DNA of 64,000 bases from Streptomyces rhizosphaerihabitans (GTDB lineage Bacteria > Actinomycetota > Actinomycetes > Streptomycetales > Streptomycetaceae). The position numbers were made by a program, and so were the translations under genes. The notes beneath the pieces are model-generated. The model saw only the letters and a program-made list of their open reading frames with translations. It made no database searches and was not told the DNA's origin. Location of the stretch: assembly GCF_025399795.1 (NCBI RefSeq), contig NZ_JAODTZ010000030.1, positions 1-64,000 on the forward strand. The letters are read 5' to 3'. Shown here piece after piece: positions 50,889 to 60,072 of the stretch (positions are counted from its first letter, which is position 1; every line of letters begins with the position of its first letter).

Positions 50889-52403
50889 TCAGGAGGCGAG
50901 GTCGCCGACCACCGCCCGTTCGATCAGGCCGATCGGGGGCATGCCGAGCCCGAGCAGGGCATCGTGGAAACGCCGGTGCGTGTAGGAGTCCCCCCAGCTC
51001 TGCCGCGCGAGTCGGCGCACCCGCCGGATCTCCAGCTTCCCCAGCGTGTAGCGGCCGTAGGTCGCCTCGACAGTGCCGCGTCCGGCCTCACCGATGGCCG
51101 CCGTACCGCGCAGGAAGGCGTCCTCCTCGAAGCGGGAGGCGGCATCCGCGACCGAGAGAGCACCGGTGTGCAGGCCGATCGAGCAGGCGAGACGGGTCAC
51201 GCGCAGCAGTGCCTCGACGGCCGTCCCGATGACATAGAGCGGGTCGCCCGCCCGGAAGCACTCCTCGACGAGGAGCTCTTCGGTGTAGTGCGCCCACCCC
51301 TCGACGAACGCGGGCGACTCCAGGGAGCGGCGCACATCGCTGGTGAGCGCCCGCAGCGCGCGGCCGTGCGCGTAGTGACCGGGGGTCACCTCGTGCACGG
51401 TGATCGCGGGCAGCGAGGTACGGCTGAACACCGCGAGCCAGTCCGCGGCCTCCTCCGCCGACCACGCCGGGTCGGGGGGCACGACGTAGTACCAGCTGGG
51501 GGCGTCGGGCTCGTAGGGCGCCGACCACGACATCATCGCCTGGGCGAACGCACGCGAAGGCGGAGCGGGTCCGACCTCGCAGACCCCGCCGGGATCCCCG
51601 ATCAGGTTTCTGCCGACGGTGAAGGCGGTGATCTCACCGATGAGGGCCGAGGCTTCCTTGAAGACGCCCTCGGCGGTGTCCGGGTGGTCGCGCAACAGTG
51701 CGGGCACCACGTCGGCGGGCCTTTCCCCGGGAGCATGCCGCTCGACGGCCTCCGCCAGCAGCGCGCGCAGCCTCGCGCGCTCCCGCTCCGCGGTCTCGGT
51801 CAGCTCGGTGAGGTCGAAGGCGACGCCCTCCCCCGCGCCGAGCAGCCGCAGGAACAGGTCGGATCCCAGAGCGGCCGACGGATCGCCGTCCCGCGCGGCC
51901 TTCTCCACATGGGCGGTCAGCCGCCTCACCGCCGCGAGTGCCCCCGGTTCCCGCACTCCCGACGCGAGGCCGCGGACCGCGGGCAGCGACGCGGTGGCGA
52001 CCGGTGCCGACACCCGGTCGAGGGCTTCGAGCGCGTTGTCGACCGCGTCCGGCCAGAGCGCGAGGTGCCGCTCCCTGGCCCGCCGGCGCTCCTCGAAAGG
52101 CGCGTACTCGCGGTCGTAGCACGCGAGGTCCATGGCAGCGACGTGCAGGAGCGGGTCCCGGCGGTGCACCTGCACCTCGGCGAACCGGATGCGCAGGCCC
52201 TCCTCGTGGGTCTCGGTCACCGCGGCGTCGAACGCGTCGCCGGGCAACGGGCCGATGCCCAGGCGTGCGAGCGCGGCGGCCACCCCGGCGGGCGACAGGT
52301 CCTGGACCCGGGCGTCGTAGGTGTGCGCTCCGACGTACTCGCGGGCCCGTGCGAAGTCGAGGTCCAGAGCGGCGCGCACGCGCCGGTCACCAGGCTCAGC
52401 CAT
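50889..52403 (-). CDS. DUF885-family zinc metallopeptidase-like protein
   Basis: A 504-residue helical metallohydrolase. The zinc motif is HEVTPGH (H-E-x3-G-H variant of this family), with a downstream FVEGWAHYTEELLVEE that supplies the third ligand Glu. No signal peptide, so it acts inside the cell. ATG 52403 overlaps the preceding ATP-grasp stop by 8 bp. It is the last gene of the operon. A role in trimming a dipeptide product, or in self-protection, is inference. Confidence 0.83.
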   Translation of the reverse strand: MAEPGDRRVRAALDLDFARAREYVGAHTYDARVQDLSPAGVAAALARLGIGPLPGDAFDAAVTETHEEGLRIRFAEVQVHRRDPLLHVAAMDLACYDREYAPFEERRRARERHLALWPDAVDNALEALDRVSAPVATASLPAVRGLASGVREPGALAAVRRLTAHVEKAARDGDPSAALGSDLFLRLLGAGEGVAFDLTELTETAERERARLRALLAEAVERHAPGERPADVVPALLRDHPDTAEGVFKEASALIGEITAFTVGRNLIGDPGGVCEVGPAPPSRAFAQAMMSWSAPYEPDAPSWYYVVPPDPAWSAEEAADWLAVFSRTSLPAITVHEVTPGHYAHGRALRALTSDVRRSLESPAFVEGWAHYTEELLVEECFRAGDPLYVIGTAVEALLRVTRLACSIGLHTGALSVADAASRFEEDAFLRGTAAIGEAGRGTVEATYGRYTLGKLEIRRVRRLARQSWGDSYTHRRFHDALLGLGMPPIGLIERAVVGDLAS

Positions 52404-53604
52404 GCCGCGGCACCTCTCCGCCGTGCCCGGTCGTCACCACGAGGGTGCGCCGGACGTAGTCGAGTGCGCTTTCCAGTCCCGCCCGGTCCTCGGCGACGAG
52501 CACGACCTGGCCGACCCGCTCGCCCGATGAGCGGGCCGGGGCGATGACGTCGCCGGGACCGACCGTCACCTCGGCGTCCACCACACAAGGGTGGGCGAGG
52601 ATGCTGTCGAACCCCTCGACCGCGGTGACCACCCCCGTGTTCCCCGTGGGCAGATAGCTCGCGGCGTACCGGACCGGACCCCGAGGCGGCTCCGGCAGCT
52701 CCATGCCGAGCGCCATCCGGACCACCATCTCGTACCAGTCCACGTCGTACGCAAGTGCGAGCAGATCCATGAGCCGGTCGCCCGGGGTGCGGACCGCGAC
52801 CTCCATGACGGCGGGTCCGCGCTCGGTGAGCCTGAACTCCAGATGGACGATGCCGGTCCGCATGCCCATGGCTTCGACGACGTCCGTGCCGAGTTCGGAG
52901 ACCGTCACCCGGGTGGCGTCGTCCACCTCGACCGCCGTACGGTGTTGCGTCTCCACGAAGTACGGCGGCCCCGTGGTCTCCTTCGCGGTCAGGTTGGCGA
53001 ACCAGACCTTTCCGTCCCGTACCAGCGCCTCCCAGCTGAACTCCGGTCCGGTCACCGCCTGTTCGACCAGGAGCCTGCCCTCGCAGGCGCGTCGCGCCGC
53101 GGTCTCGCCGTACGCCTGGGCGTCCTGGACGAGCTCGACCCCCGCGCTGCCCGCGGAGGACAGCGGCTTGACGACCACGGGGAAGTGCTCCGCGGCCCAG
53201 GCGCCGACGTCGCCGAGCCGTTCGGTCACCAGATAGCCGGGCTGGCCTATGCCCGCGGCCGCGAACCGGGCCCGCTGGAGCGCCTTGTTGCGCGACAGCG
53301 ACGCCGCCCTCAACGAGGGTCCCGGCAGCCCCAGTTCGTCCTGGATCAGTGCGGCGGCCAGCACATGCGGCTCGCTGAAGGCCACCACCCCGTCCGGCCT
53401 GGCGGTACGTACGGCCGCGCTCGCGGCTTCGGCCCACAGTTCGTCCGAACCGCCGCGGCACACGGTGATGTCGTCGACCTCACCGGCGAGCGACTCCGCC
53501 CGCTCGGCCGTCTCCACGGCGTGCACCAGGACACCGAGCCGCCGGGCCGCAGCGGCGTAGGGCCGTCCCGTAAGTCCCACTCCGACCAGCAACAGCCTCT
53601 GCAT
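52396..53604 (-). CDS. ATP-grasp ligase 1
   Basis: A 402-residue ATP-grasp enzyme of the amino-acid ligase/carnosine-synthase-like type. LSRNKALQRARFAAAGIGQPGYL, VVVKPLSSAGSAGVELV (ATP loop), LLVEQAVTGPEFSWEALV and VMEVAVRTPGDRL (Mg site; the usual Asn is Ala) are visible. It would form an amide via an acyl-phosphate. AGGAG precedes the ATG. One of three ATP-grasp genes in the operon. Confidence 0.87.
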   Translation of the reverse strand: MQRLLLVGVGLTGRPYAAAARRLGVLVHAVETAERAESLAGEVDDITVCRGGSDELWAEAASAAVRTARPDGVVAFSEPHVLAAALIQDELGLPGPSLRAASLSRNKALQRARFAAAGIGQPGYLVTERLGDVGAWAAEHFPVVVKPLSSAGSAGVELVQDAQAYGETAARRACEGRLLVEQAVTGPEFSWEALVRDGKVWFANLTAKETTGPPYFVETQHRTAVEVDDATRVTVSELGTDVVEAMGMRTGIVHLEFRLTERGPAVMEVAVRTPGDRLMDLLALAYDVDWYEMVVRMALGMELPEPPRGPVRYAASYLPTGNTGVVTAVEGFDSILAHPCVVDAEVTVGPGDVIAPARSSGERVGQVVLVAEDRAGLESALDYVRRTLVVTTGHGGEVPRHG

Positions 53605-53607
53605 GGA

Positions 53608-54909
53608 TCAACTCTCCTGTGATTGCTTCATCGCGACGCCCGGCGCCGGCTTCCCGGGCGTCGATTCGTCCGCGATGGTGGTGGTCAGAATCCGTCCCGC
53701 CCGGCCCGCGATCACCACGACCGCGAGACCGGTGAGGACGAAGCAGGCGGCCAGGCCGGCCCAGCCCACGTCGCCGGTTCCGATCACCGACCAGGTGAGC
53801 AGCGCGGGTCCCGCGGCGGAGATGCCGCTGGTGCCGAGTTCGTAGACCGACAGGTAGTACCCGCGCTGGTCCTCCGGGGCCAGCGCGTAGGACAGCCGCC
53901 ACGCGCCGACCGACTGCCAGATCTCACCCAGCGTCAGGGCGACGGTCGCGGCCACGATCAGGACGGTCGCCCACACCGGTCCGGTGCGGGCGCTCAAGGC
54001 CAGCAGCAGGCAGCACCCGGCCAGGCACCACCCCGACCACTGCTGGCGCCTGGCGGCGCTCGGCAGGTCGGAGGAGCCACCGCTCAGCCGGACCTGAAGC
54101 ACGATGACCAGGACCGTGTTGAGTACGACGACGGCTCCCACCACGACGGAAGGGGCCTCGGTCTTGGTCACGACCCACAGGGGAAGCGCCACCGTGAGCA
54201 GGATGGAGTGCAGGAAAAGCACTCCATTGAGACCTGCGAGCGCCAGGAACAAGGGGTTGTGCACCTTCATGACGGACTTGCCGGCGCGCTGACGGCCGGT
54301 CGTCGCGTTCGCCGCCGCGGGCAGCCGGGACAACAGGACCGCGGCCGCGAAGAACGTCGCCGCGTCCGCGAACACGAGACCGGCGAAGGCCGTCGCGCTG
54401 TTCGCCACCAACGCCACGGAAGCGAGCACCGCACCCAGGCTGAAGCCGACGTTGCGGACGGAGGCGATCACCGCCATGGTCCGCACCCGTGTCTGCTCCC
54501 CCTCAACGGCGCCGACGATGCCCTGGACGATCGGGCCTCCGCCCCACTCCGCTATGCCGATGAGGAATGCCACCACGAAGAAGACCCCGGGCTCGCGGGC
54601 GAAGGGGTAGACGACGAAGCACACCCCCCGCCACGAATACAGGACCACGATGGCGCGTTTGCCACCGATCCGGTCGGCCAGCCGGCCCACCGGGACCATG
54701 CCGAGGAATCCGGCGAGACCGGCGAGGGTCAGCCCCAGACCGATCTGGACGGTGGACAGTCCCAGCACCCGGGTGAAGAACAGGGCTGAGCCCGCGATGA
54801 ACAGACCTGTGCCGACGGAGTCGACGAACGACGCCGCGATGAGCCGCCGGGCGCTGTGTCCGGCGGGCAGCCACGACCGGAAGCGGGCTCCGAGGTTCCT
54901 ACTGTTCAT
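53608..54909 (-). CDS. MFS exporter of the biosynthetic operon
   Basis: A 433-residue 12-TM transporter. GRLADRIGGKRAIVVLYSWRG is the loop 2-3 motif and FVDSVGTGLFIAGSALFFTRVLG is TM1. The stop is 3 bp from the start of ATP-grasp 1. ATG 54909 is chosen by similarity; a GGAGG lies 15 nt upstream, and GTG 54933 is an alternative. Probably exports the pathway product and gives self-resistance. Confidence 0.84.
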   Translation of the reverse strand: MNSRNLGARFRSWLPAGHSARRLIAASFVDSVGTGLFIAGSALFFTRVLGLSTVQIGLGLTLAGLAGFLGMVPVGRLADRIGGKRAIVVLYSWRGVCFVVYPFAREPGVFFVVAFLIGIAEWGGGPIVQGIVGAVEGEQTRVRTMAVIASVRNVGFSLGAVLASVALVANSATAFAGLVFADAATFFAAAVLLSRLPAAANATTGRQRAGKSVMKVHNPLFLALAGLNGVLFLHSILLTVALPLWVVTKTEAPSVVVGAVVVLNTVLVIVLQVRLSGGSSDLPSAARRQQWSGWCLAGCCLLLALSARTGPVWATVLIVAATVALTLGEIWQSVGAWRLSYALAPEDQRGYYLSVYELGTSGISAAGPALLTWSVIGTGDVGWAGLAACFVLTGLAVVVIAGRAGRILTTTIADESTPGKPAPGVAMKQSQES

Positions 54910-54957
54910 GTCGTTGCTCTGCTTCCTCCGCACGGCGTGCGGACGGCCGGGCGGCGG

Positions 54958-55503
54958 TCAGGAGTCACGGACGGCGCCGATGCCCACGAAGCACATGAGG
55001 GCCGTTCTGTCGCCGCGGTTGTGCCAGGCGTGGCGGGTTCCCAGCTGGACGACGCAGGTTCCCGGGGTCACCAGGACCTCGTGGCCGTCGTCCAGTTCCA
55101 GGTGCAGCTCGCCTTCCAGGCAGACGGCGTAGTCGAGCGTGTCGGTGGTGTGCATCCCGGTGTCGCCGGGCTCGAACACCTCTCTCAGACCGGGGAGTTT
55201 CTCGTCGAGCTCGGCGACCAGCTCGACGGGATCACCGACCGGACCGAAAGCGGTGGACTCGGGCTCGTACCGTGCGAAGAGCAGGCGTGTACCACCGCTG
55301 CCCGCGAAGAAGGGCAGGGTCCTGGGCTGCCGGGGTCCGGTGCCGACGGTGGCGCCGCCGTCCTCTGTGCCCCAGAGCAGAAAGAACTCCGAGCCCGGAT
55401 AGGCGCCCACGGTGATCGGCGGGACGGTTTCGTCGGTGAGGACCGCGGAAACGCCTTCAGTGGTACGGGCGGCGACCACGAGGCGGGGCTGGAGATTCGT
55501 CAC
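54958..55503 (-). CDS. Cupin-domain protein
   Basis: A 181-residue protein with one conserved C-terminal cupin barrel: GMHTTDTLDYAVCLEGELHLEL (motif 1), PGTCVVQLGTRHAWHNRGDR (motif 2). H118 and later histidines could bind a metal. It may be an oxidative tailoring or isomerising enzyme, or a sensor. GTG 55503 overlaps the ATP-grasp 2 stop (GTGA). Confidence 0.8.
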   Translation of the reverse strand: MTNLQPRLVVAARTTEGVSAVLTDETVPPITVGAYPGSEFFLLWGTEDGGATVGTGPRQPRTLPFFAGSGGTRLLFARYEPESTAFGPVGDPVELVAELDEKLPGLREVFEPGDTGMHTTDTLDYAVCLEGELHLELDDGHEVLVTPGTCVVQLGTRHAWHNRGDRTALMCFVGIGAVRDS

Positions 55504-56711
55504 GGTCCCTCCGCCGGTGCCACGGTCACCGAGGCGAAGAAGTCGGTGAGGAACCGTTCCAGTACGGGTGCGGGCGCGGGCCCGACGACACCGGCGATCG
55601 GCACGTCGGTGTCCGCGTACGTGATGACGTCCTTGACCGGCTCGTCGGCTCCCCGCTGGAGCCAGCGCAGGACCACGGGATCGTCCCGGAAAGCCTTCTC
55701 GCCCTCGATACGGCAGTACCGCGAGCCAAGGGTGTGCCCCGGTACCGCGAACCAGCCGTACCGCTCGTCCGGACCCGCGACCCGTACGGGGGGACGCTCG
55801 CCCGGCCCCTCCACCATCAGCCGGACCTGGGCGGACGGCATGTGCACCCCGGTGGCCAGCTCGAAGGTGTCGACCACGTCCGCACCGCCGACCCGTGCCC
55901 CCACTTCGAGGAAGGCGAGACCTTCGGGGGTCTCGAACGCCTCCAGGTGGAAGGGGCCGTCGTCGATGCCGACCGCACGCAGACAGTCGAGGGTCCAGTC
56001 GACGGTCTCCGGCACCGTGTCGATCTGCACGGAACCCAGCGGTCTGCCCTGCGCGTACTCCAGGCAGGTACCGACGTACCGGCTCGTCTGGACGGCGACG
56101 GGCTCACCCGCCGCCAGCAGTCCGTCGACGTGGATGACGGGCCCCTCGACGAACTCCTCGATCTCGAATTCGTCGAGGTCTCCCGGCAGACCGCCGTCAC
56201 GCGCCGCCGCCAGCGCGTCGGCCACCGTCCGGTACGCCGAGACTCCCTCGCTGGACGCGCCGCGGAGCGGCTTGAGGATGGTGCGGCCGCTCCAGGGCAG
56301 CGCGGTGGCGTCCTCGGCCAGTGCCTTCGTCAGCGGGGCGCAGTGAGGAGTCCGCAGTCCGGCAGCCGCGACCGCCGCCTTCATGACGAGCTTGTCCCGG
56401 GCCGGCATCACGTCGGCGACCTTCGGTCCCGCGACTCCCAGTGCCTCGCGCACCTCGGCCGCCGCGAGCAGGTCGTACTCGGACAGCGTGACGACGAGGT
56501 CCGGCTTCGGGATACCGGCGACCGCCGCGAGCACCTCGGCCGCGGTGTCGCCGGTGCCGGGACGTTCGATCCGGCGGGCCGGCACTCCCTCGGGGAGGGT
56601 GGCCAGCCGGTCGGGGGCACTCACATAGGTGACCTCGTGCGCCGTGTGGTCGATGGTCTCGGCGAAGTGCACGAACGAGTCCGGTATGCGGTGCATGACG
56701 AGAATGTGCAT
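55500..56711 (-). CDS. ATP-grasp ligase 2
   Basis: A 403-residue ATP-grasp enzyme. ARDKLVMKAAVAAAGLRTPHCAPL, TILKPLRGASSEGVSAY and AFLEVGARVGGADVVD are the diagnostic blocks; the Mg-site Asn is Gly here. It differs enough from its two paralogues to suggest a different bond. ATG 56711 has AGGAAAGG upstream; TTG 56717 is less likely. Confidence 0.86.
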   Translation of the reverse strand: MHILVMHRIPDSFVHFAETIDHTAHEVTYVSAPDRLATLPEGVPARRIERPGTGDTAAEVLAAVAGIPKPDLVVTLSEYDLLAAAEVREALGVAGPKVADVMPARDKLVMKAAVAAAGLRTPHCAPLTKALAEDATALPWSGRTILKPLRGASSEGVSAYRTVADALAAARDGGLPGDLDEFEIEEFVEGPVIHVDGLLAAGEPVAVQTSRYVGTCLEYAQGRPLGSVQIDTVPETVDWTLDCLRAVGIDDGPFHLEAFETPEGLAFLEVGARVGGADVVDTFELATGVHMPSAQVRLMVEGPGERPPVRVAGPDERYGWFAVPGHTLGSRYCRIEGEKAFRDDPVVLRWLQRGADEPVKDVITYADTDVPIAGVVGPAPAPVLERFLTDFFASVTVAPAEGP

Positions 56712-56723
56712 GAACAACCTTTC

Positions 56724-57989
56724 CTACTCGGCGGATTCACGGTCGGCCGAGGGCTCACCGACGGACAGCCGGAGCGCGTTCTGCGCCCGGTCGAGAGCGG
56801 CTTCGCAGGCCTCGGCGGTCGGGGCCACCGCCGTCGCCAGCGCGATCCGCCCGTCGATCAGGCCCTTGCGAGGCGGGGAGACCACCTCTCCGCGGCCGAC
56901 CAGCGGCTCCAGTCGGTCGATCTCCTCGGGCAGCCCGGCCCGGTCGAAGTCCACCGACTCGATCACCGTGTCGTTCCGCTGCGGGTAGAAGAACCGCACC
57001 CCGGCGAAGGCGGCTTCCGACGGAGCCGTCACCGGGGGCGTGCCGCAGGCCACATCGGCCGCGGCCAGACCGGGATCCACGCCGGAGGCGCGCATACCGA
57101 GGTACGGGATGAGGTCGCCGCCCAGCCGCCCGTTGACCTCGATCAGCTTCGGGCCGTCCGGGGTCAGCTTGAGTTCTGTGTGCGTCCACCCGTCCGTGAC
57201 GCCGAGAGCCAGGTGAATGCCGGTCAGCGTGCGCAGCAGGTCCGGGTCCGACAGCAGGGGGTCGGCGCCGCTCACCCGGTGCCCGGTCTCCTCGAAGTAC
57301 GGCGGGAAGCCGACCTCCTTGCGGCCCACGAAGACCGGAGCGACCCGGCCCTCGAACACGACCGAGTCGACGCTGATCTCCGGCCCCGCCAGGTACTCCT
57401 CGACCAGGACCACCCGGTCGAAGTCGGGCGTGTGCGGGACCGGGACGTCACGCGTGGCACTGAACTGGTCGGCCAGTTCGGCGGCGTCCCGCACGAGGAC
57501 GACCCCTTGACTGCCGCCTGCGGCACGGGGCTTGATCACCACGGGATAGCCGAGCCGGTCCGCCGCTGCCAGCGCCTCCTGGAGATCCCCCACGAGTTCG
57601 AACGCCGGCTGGGGGAGCTTCTCGGCCTCCAGCGCGGTCCGGGTCGCGAACTTGTCCCGGCAGCGGTGCACCGCCGCGGCCCTGGTGCCCGGCAGCCCGA
57701 GTTCTTCGGCGACCAGGGCCGCCTGCACGATGTGCTCCTCGTGCCAGCTCATCACCCCGGACACCGGCTGCTGGGCGGCGATCCGCCGGGCGGCGGCCAG
57801 GACGGACTGCGCGCCCGTGTCCGGCACCACCGTGCTGCCCGCCAGATGGGGGAGCTCCCAGCCGGGCGCGACGGAATCGATGAGGTGGACGCGGTATCGG
57901 GTGGCTATCGAACGCAGCAAGTACTCGCGGTAGCGCTGGAGTCCGCTGGTGATCACCAGCAGCAGCGGCTTCTCCTCGGGGCGCGTCAT
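56724..57989 (-). CDS. ATP-grasp ligase 3
   Basis: A 421-residue ATP-grasp enzyme with full motifs: HRCRDKFATRTALEAEKLPQPAF, VVIKPRAAGGSQGVVLV, VLVEEYLAGPEISVDSVVF and LIEVNGRLGGDLIPYL (canonical Glu/Asn Mg site). Best candidate of the three for a standard L-amino-acid ligase forming a dipeptide. ATG 57989 has AAGGA upstream. Confidence 0.87.
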   Translation of the reverse strand: MTRPEEKPLLLVITSGLQRYREYLLRSIATRYRVHLIDSVAPGWELPHLAGSTVVPDTGAQSVLAAARRIAAQQPVSGVMSWHEEHIVQAALVAEELGLPGTRAAAVHRCRDKFATRTALEAEKLPQPAFELVGDLQEALAAADRLGYPVVIKPRAAGGSQGVVLVRDAAELADQFSATRDVPVPHTPDFDRVVLVEEYLAGPEISVDSVVFEGRVAPVFVGRKEVGFPPYFEETGHRVSGADPLLSDPDLLRTLTGIHLALGVTDGWTHTELKLTPDGPKLIEVNGRLGGDLIPYLGMRASGVDPGLAAADVACGTPPVTAPSEAAFAGVRFFYPQRNDTVIESVDFDRAGLPEEIDRLEPLVGRGEVVSPPRKGLIDGRIALATAVAPTAEACEAALDRAQNALRLSVGEPSADRESAE

Positions 57990-58056
57990 GGGGAGGTGTC
58001 CTTGGGGTCGAGGATGGATGGTCGGTCCGTGTCGCCGGTACGACGACGAGCCCCGC

Positions 58057-59235
58057 TCAGGGGGCACCTGCGGCCATGACGCGGCGAAGGCGTTCCAACG
58101 CCTCGCGCATCAGGGGCTGTTCGTGAACGAGGGCGATCCGAAGGCGGCCCGTGCCCGGGTGGACTCCGTCGCTCCCCGCGACCCCGAGGTAGCGGCCCGG
58201 CATGACCGAGAGGGCACTCTCGCGCCACAGGTGACGGGCCGTGGCCTCGTCGTCCTCCACCGGCAGCCAGAGGAAGAATCCTGCCTCGGCCCGGTGGTAG
58301 CCGGGGACTTCGGCCAACTGCGCGTCCGCGAGGTCCCAGTTCCCGGCCAACGCCCGCCGTGTCCGCAGCACATGGGCCTCGTCCCGCCACAGCTGCGCCG
58401 CCACGGCACAGACCGGCAGGGGGGTCGACACCCCGCACACCCGGTTGTAGTACGCGTAGTCGGAGACGGTCTGCGGGTCGCCGGCCGCGAATCCGCTGCG
58501 CAGTCCCGGCGCACCGGAGCGCTTGGACAGACTGTGGAGTACGAGGAAGCGCCCCGGCTCCACCGCCCTCCGCTCCACGAGGGAGAGATAGCCGGGCGGA
58601 GCGGCCCCGAGGAACAGATCCGTGTAGCACTCGTCGACGATCAGGAGGGCCCCGGACGCGGCCGCGGTCTTCGCCACGTCCTGGAGGAAGGACTCCGGGA
58701 GAATCTCGCCGCCCGGGTTGCCCGGATTGCACACGAGGATCGCGGCGACGGGGGCGCCCGCCGCGGCGACGGCATCCCGGACGTGTCCCGGATCCTTGCC
58801 GTCGAGGCCGTAGTACACGGGCCGGGCGCCCGCCGCCACGGCGGCGGCGTGGTACGTCGGATAGAAGGGGTTCGGCATGACCACCGCCGCCTCACCGCCG
58901 CCCCGGACCTGCCGCACGGCGCGGTCCACGGCGACGGTCACGGCCTGCTTGGTCCCCGGAGTGGGTTCGACCACGAGGTCTCCGCCCGACAGGATCTCCC
59001 GTACACCGAAACGGCGTTCGAGCCACCCGGCGTACGCCGTCCGCAGCTCGGCGGTACCCCCGAGCTGCGGATAGCGGGTCCACCCCTCGGCGGCGGCCAG
59101 GGGCGCGACATCGACCGCCATGGCCTCCAGCCGGGACTCGCCCAGGTGGAGCTGGATCGGGTCGAGCCCCGGCGGCGTGGGAATGCCGAGCTGCAGGTCA
59201 CGCAACCGTGCGAAGGCGCTGCGGACAAGGTTCAT
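58057..59235 (-). CDS. Class I PLP aminotransferase, DapC-like
   Basis: A 392-residue fold-type I aminotransferase. PTPGTKQAVTVAV, NPFYPTYHAAAVAAGA, CNPGNPGGEI, DECYTDLF and SLSKRSGAPGLRSGF (PLP lysine) are present, and overall it resembles N-succinyl-DAP aminotransferases. It lies 3 bp after dapD in the same operon, so it probably transaminates an N-acylated keto intermediate made by the DapD-like protein. Confidence 0.87.
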   Translation of the reverse strand: MNLVRSAFARLRDLQLGIPTPPGLDPIQLHLGESRLEAMAVDVAPLAAAEGWTRYPQLGGTAELRTAYAGWLERRFGVREILSGGDLVVEPTPGTKQAVTVAVDRAVRQVRGGGEAAVVMPNPFYPTYHAAAVAAGARPVYYGLDGKDPGHVRDAVAAAGAPVAAILVCNPGNPGGEILPESFLQDVAKTAAASGALLIVDECYTDLFLGAAPPGYLSLVERRAVEPGRFLVLHSLSKRSGAPGLRSGFAAGDPQTVSDYAYYNRVCGVSTPLPVCAVAAQLWRDEAHVLRTRRALAGNWDLADAQLAEVPGYHRAEAGFFLWLPVEDDEATARHLWRESALSVMPGRYLGVAGSDGVHPGTGRLRIALVHEQPLMREALERLRRVMAAGAP

Positions 59236-59238
59236 CGC

Positions 59239-60072
59239 TCAGTCCCGCACCAGATCGTTCAGCGCGGTCTTGCCCCGGGTCCGCTCGTCCGCGTACTTCA
59301 CGATCACCGCGGCGTAGGTCGAGATCTCCGGCCGCCGGGGGTCGGTGCGCGCGCCTGCGACGACCACCGCGTCCTCCGGCACCTCGCCCCGGAGCACCTC
59401 GCCTGTCGCCCGGTCGACGATGGGCGTGGACGCTCCCAGGTACACGCCCATGCCGATCACGGCTCCCCGGCGGACCCGGACGCCTTCCGCGACCTCGCTG
59501 CGCGCGCCGATGAACACGTCGTCCTCGATGACGACGGGGTTGTCGCCGATGGGTTCGAGCACGCCGCCGATGCCCGCGCCTCCGGAAATGTGGCAGCGCT
59601 CTCCGATCTGCGCGCAGGAGCCGACGGTGGCCCAGGTGTCGATCATGGTGCCCGCGCCGACGTAGGCACCGATGTTCACGAAGGACGGCATGAGTACGAC
59701 CCCGGGTGCGACATACGCACCGTGCCGGACGACGGCCCCCGGAACCACCCTGATCCGGGACTTCTCGAAGTCGGACTCCTGCCATGCCTCGAACTTCAGA
59801 GGCACCTTGTCGAAGCTCTTGGGCCGGCCTGTACCGGAGTCCGCCAGGGCGTTCCGCTGCGCGGGGAAGGAGAGGAGGATCAGCTTCTTGACGAAGGTGT
59901 CGGCGGCCCAGTGCCCGTCCACCGGGTTCGCGGCCCTCAGCTCACCCCGGTCGAGGGCGGTGAGGCCCGCCTCGATGTGCGGTGCGAGCTCCGCGAGATC
60001 CGCGCCCGTCAGTTCGCCACGGCGTTCGAAGGCGCTCTCGATCAGTGCTCTGGAATCCATGCTGCCGCTCAC
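59239..60072 (-). CDS. dapD: Tetrahydrodipicolinate N-succinyltransferase, proteobacterial-type DapD (TabB-like)
   Basis: A 277-residue left-handed beta-helix acyltransferase. GTMIDTWATVGSCAQIG, HISGGAGIGGVLEP and IEDDVFIGARSEV match E. coli DapD almost residue for residue; FDKVPLKF precedes. Actinobacteria normally use a different, longer DapD, so this is probably a transferred, pathway-dedicated copy, as is tabB in tabtoxin producers. GTG 60072 overlaps the previous stop (GTGA) with GGAG 7 nt upstream; ATG 60060 is an alternative. Uses succinyl- or acetyl-CoA. Confidence 0.88.
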   Translation of the reverse strand: MSGSMDSRALIESAFERRGELTGADLAELAPHIEAGLTALDRGELRAANPVDGHWAADTFVKKLILLSFPAQRNALADSGTGRPKSFDKVPLKFEAWQESDFEKSRIRVVPGAVVRHGAYVAPGVVLMPSFVNIGAYVGAGTMIDTWATVGSCAQIGERCHISGGAGIGGVLEPIGDNPVVIEDDVFIGARSEVAEGVRVRRGAVIGMGVYLGASTPIVDRATGEVLRGEVPEDAVVVAGARTDPRRPEISTYAAVIVKYADERTRGKTALNDLVRD

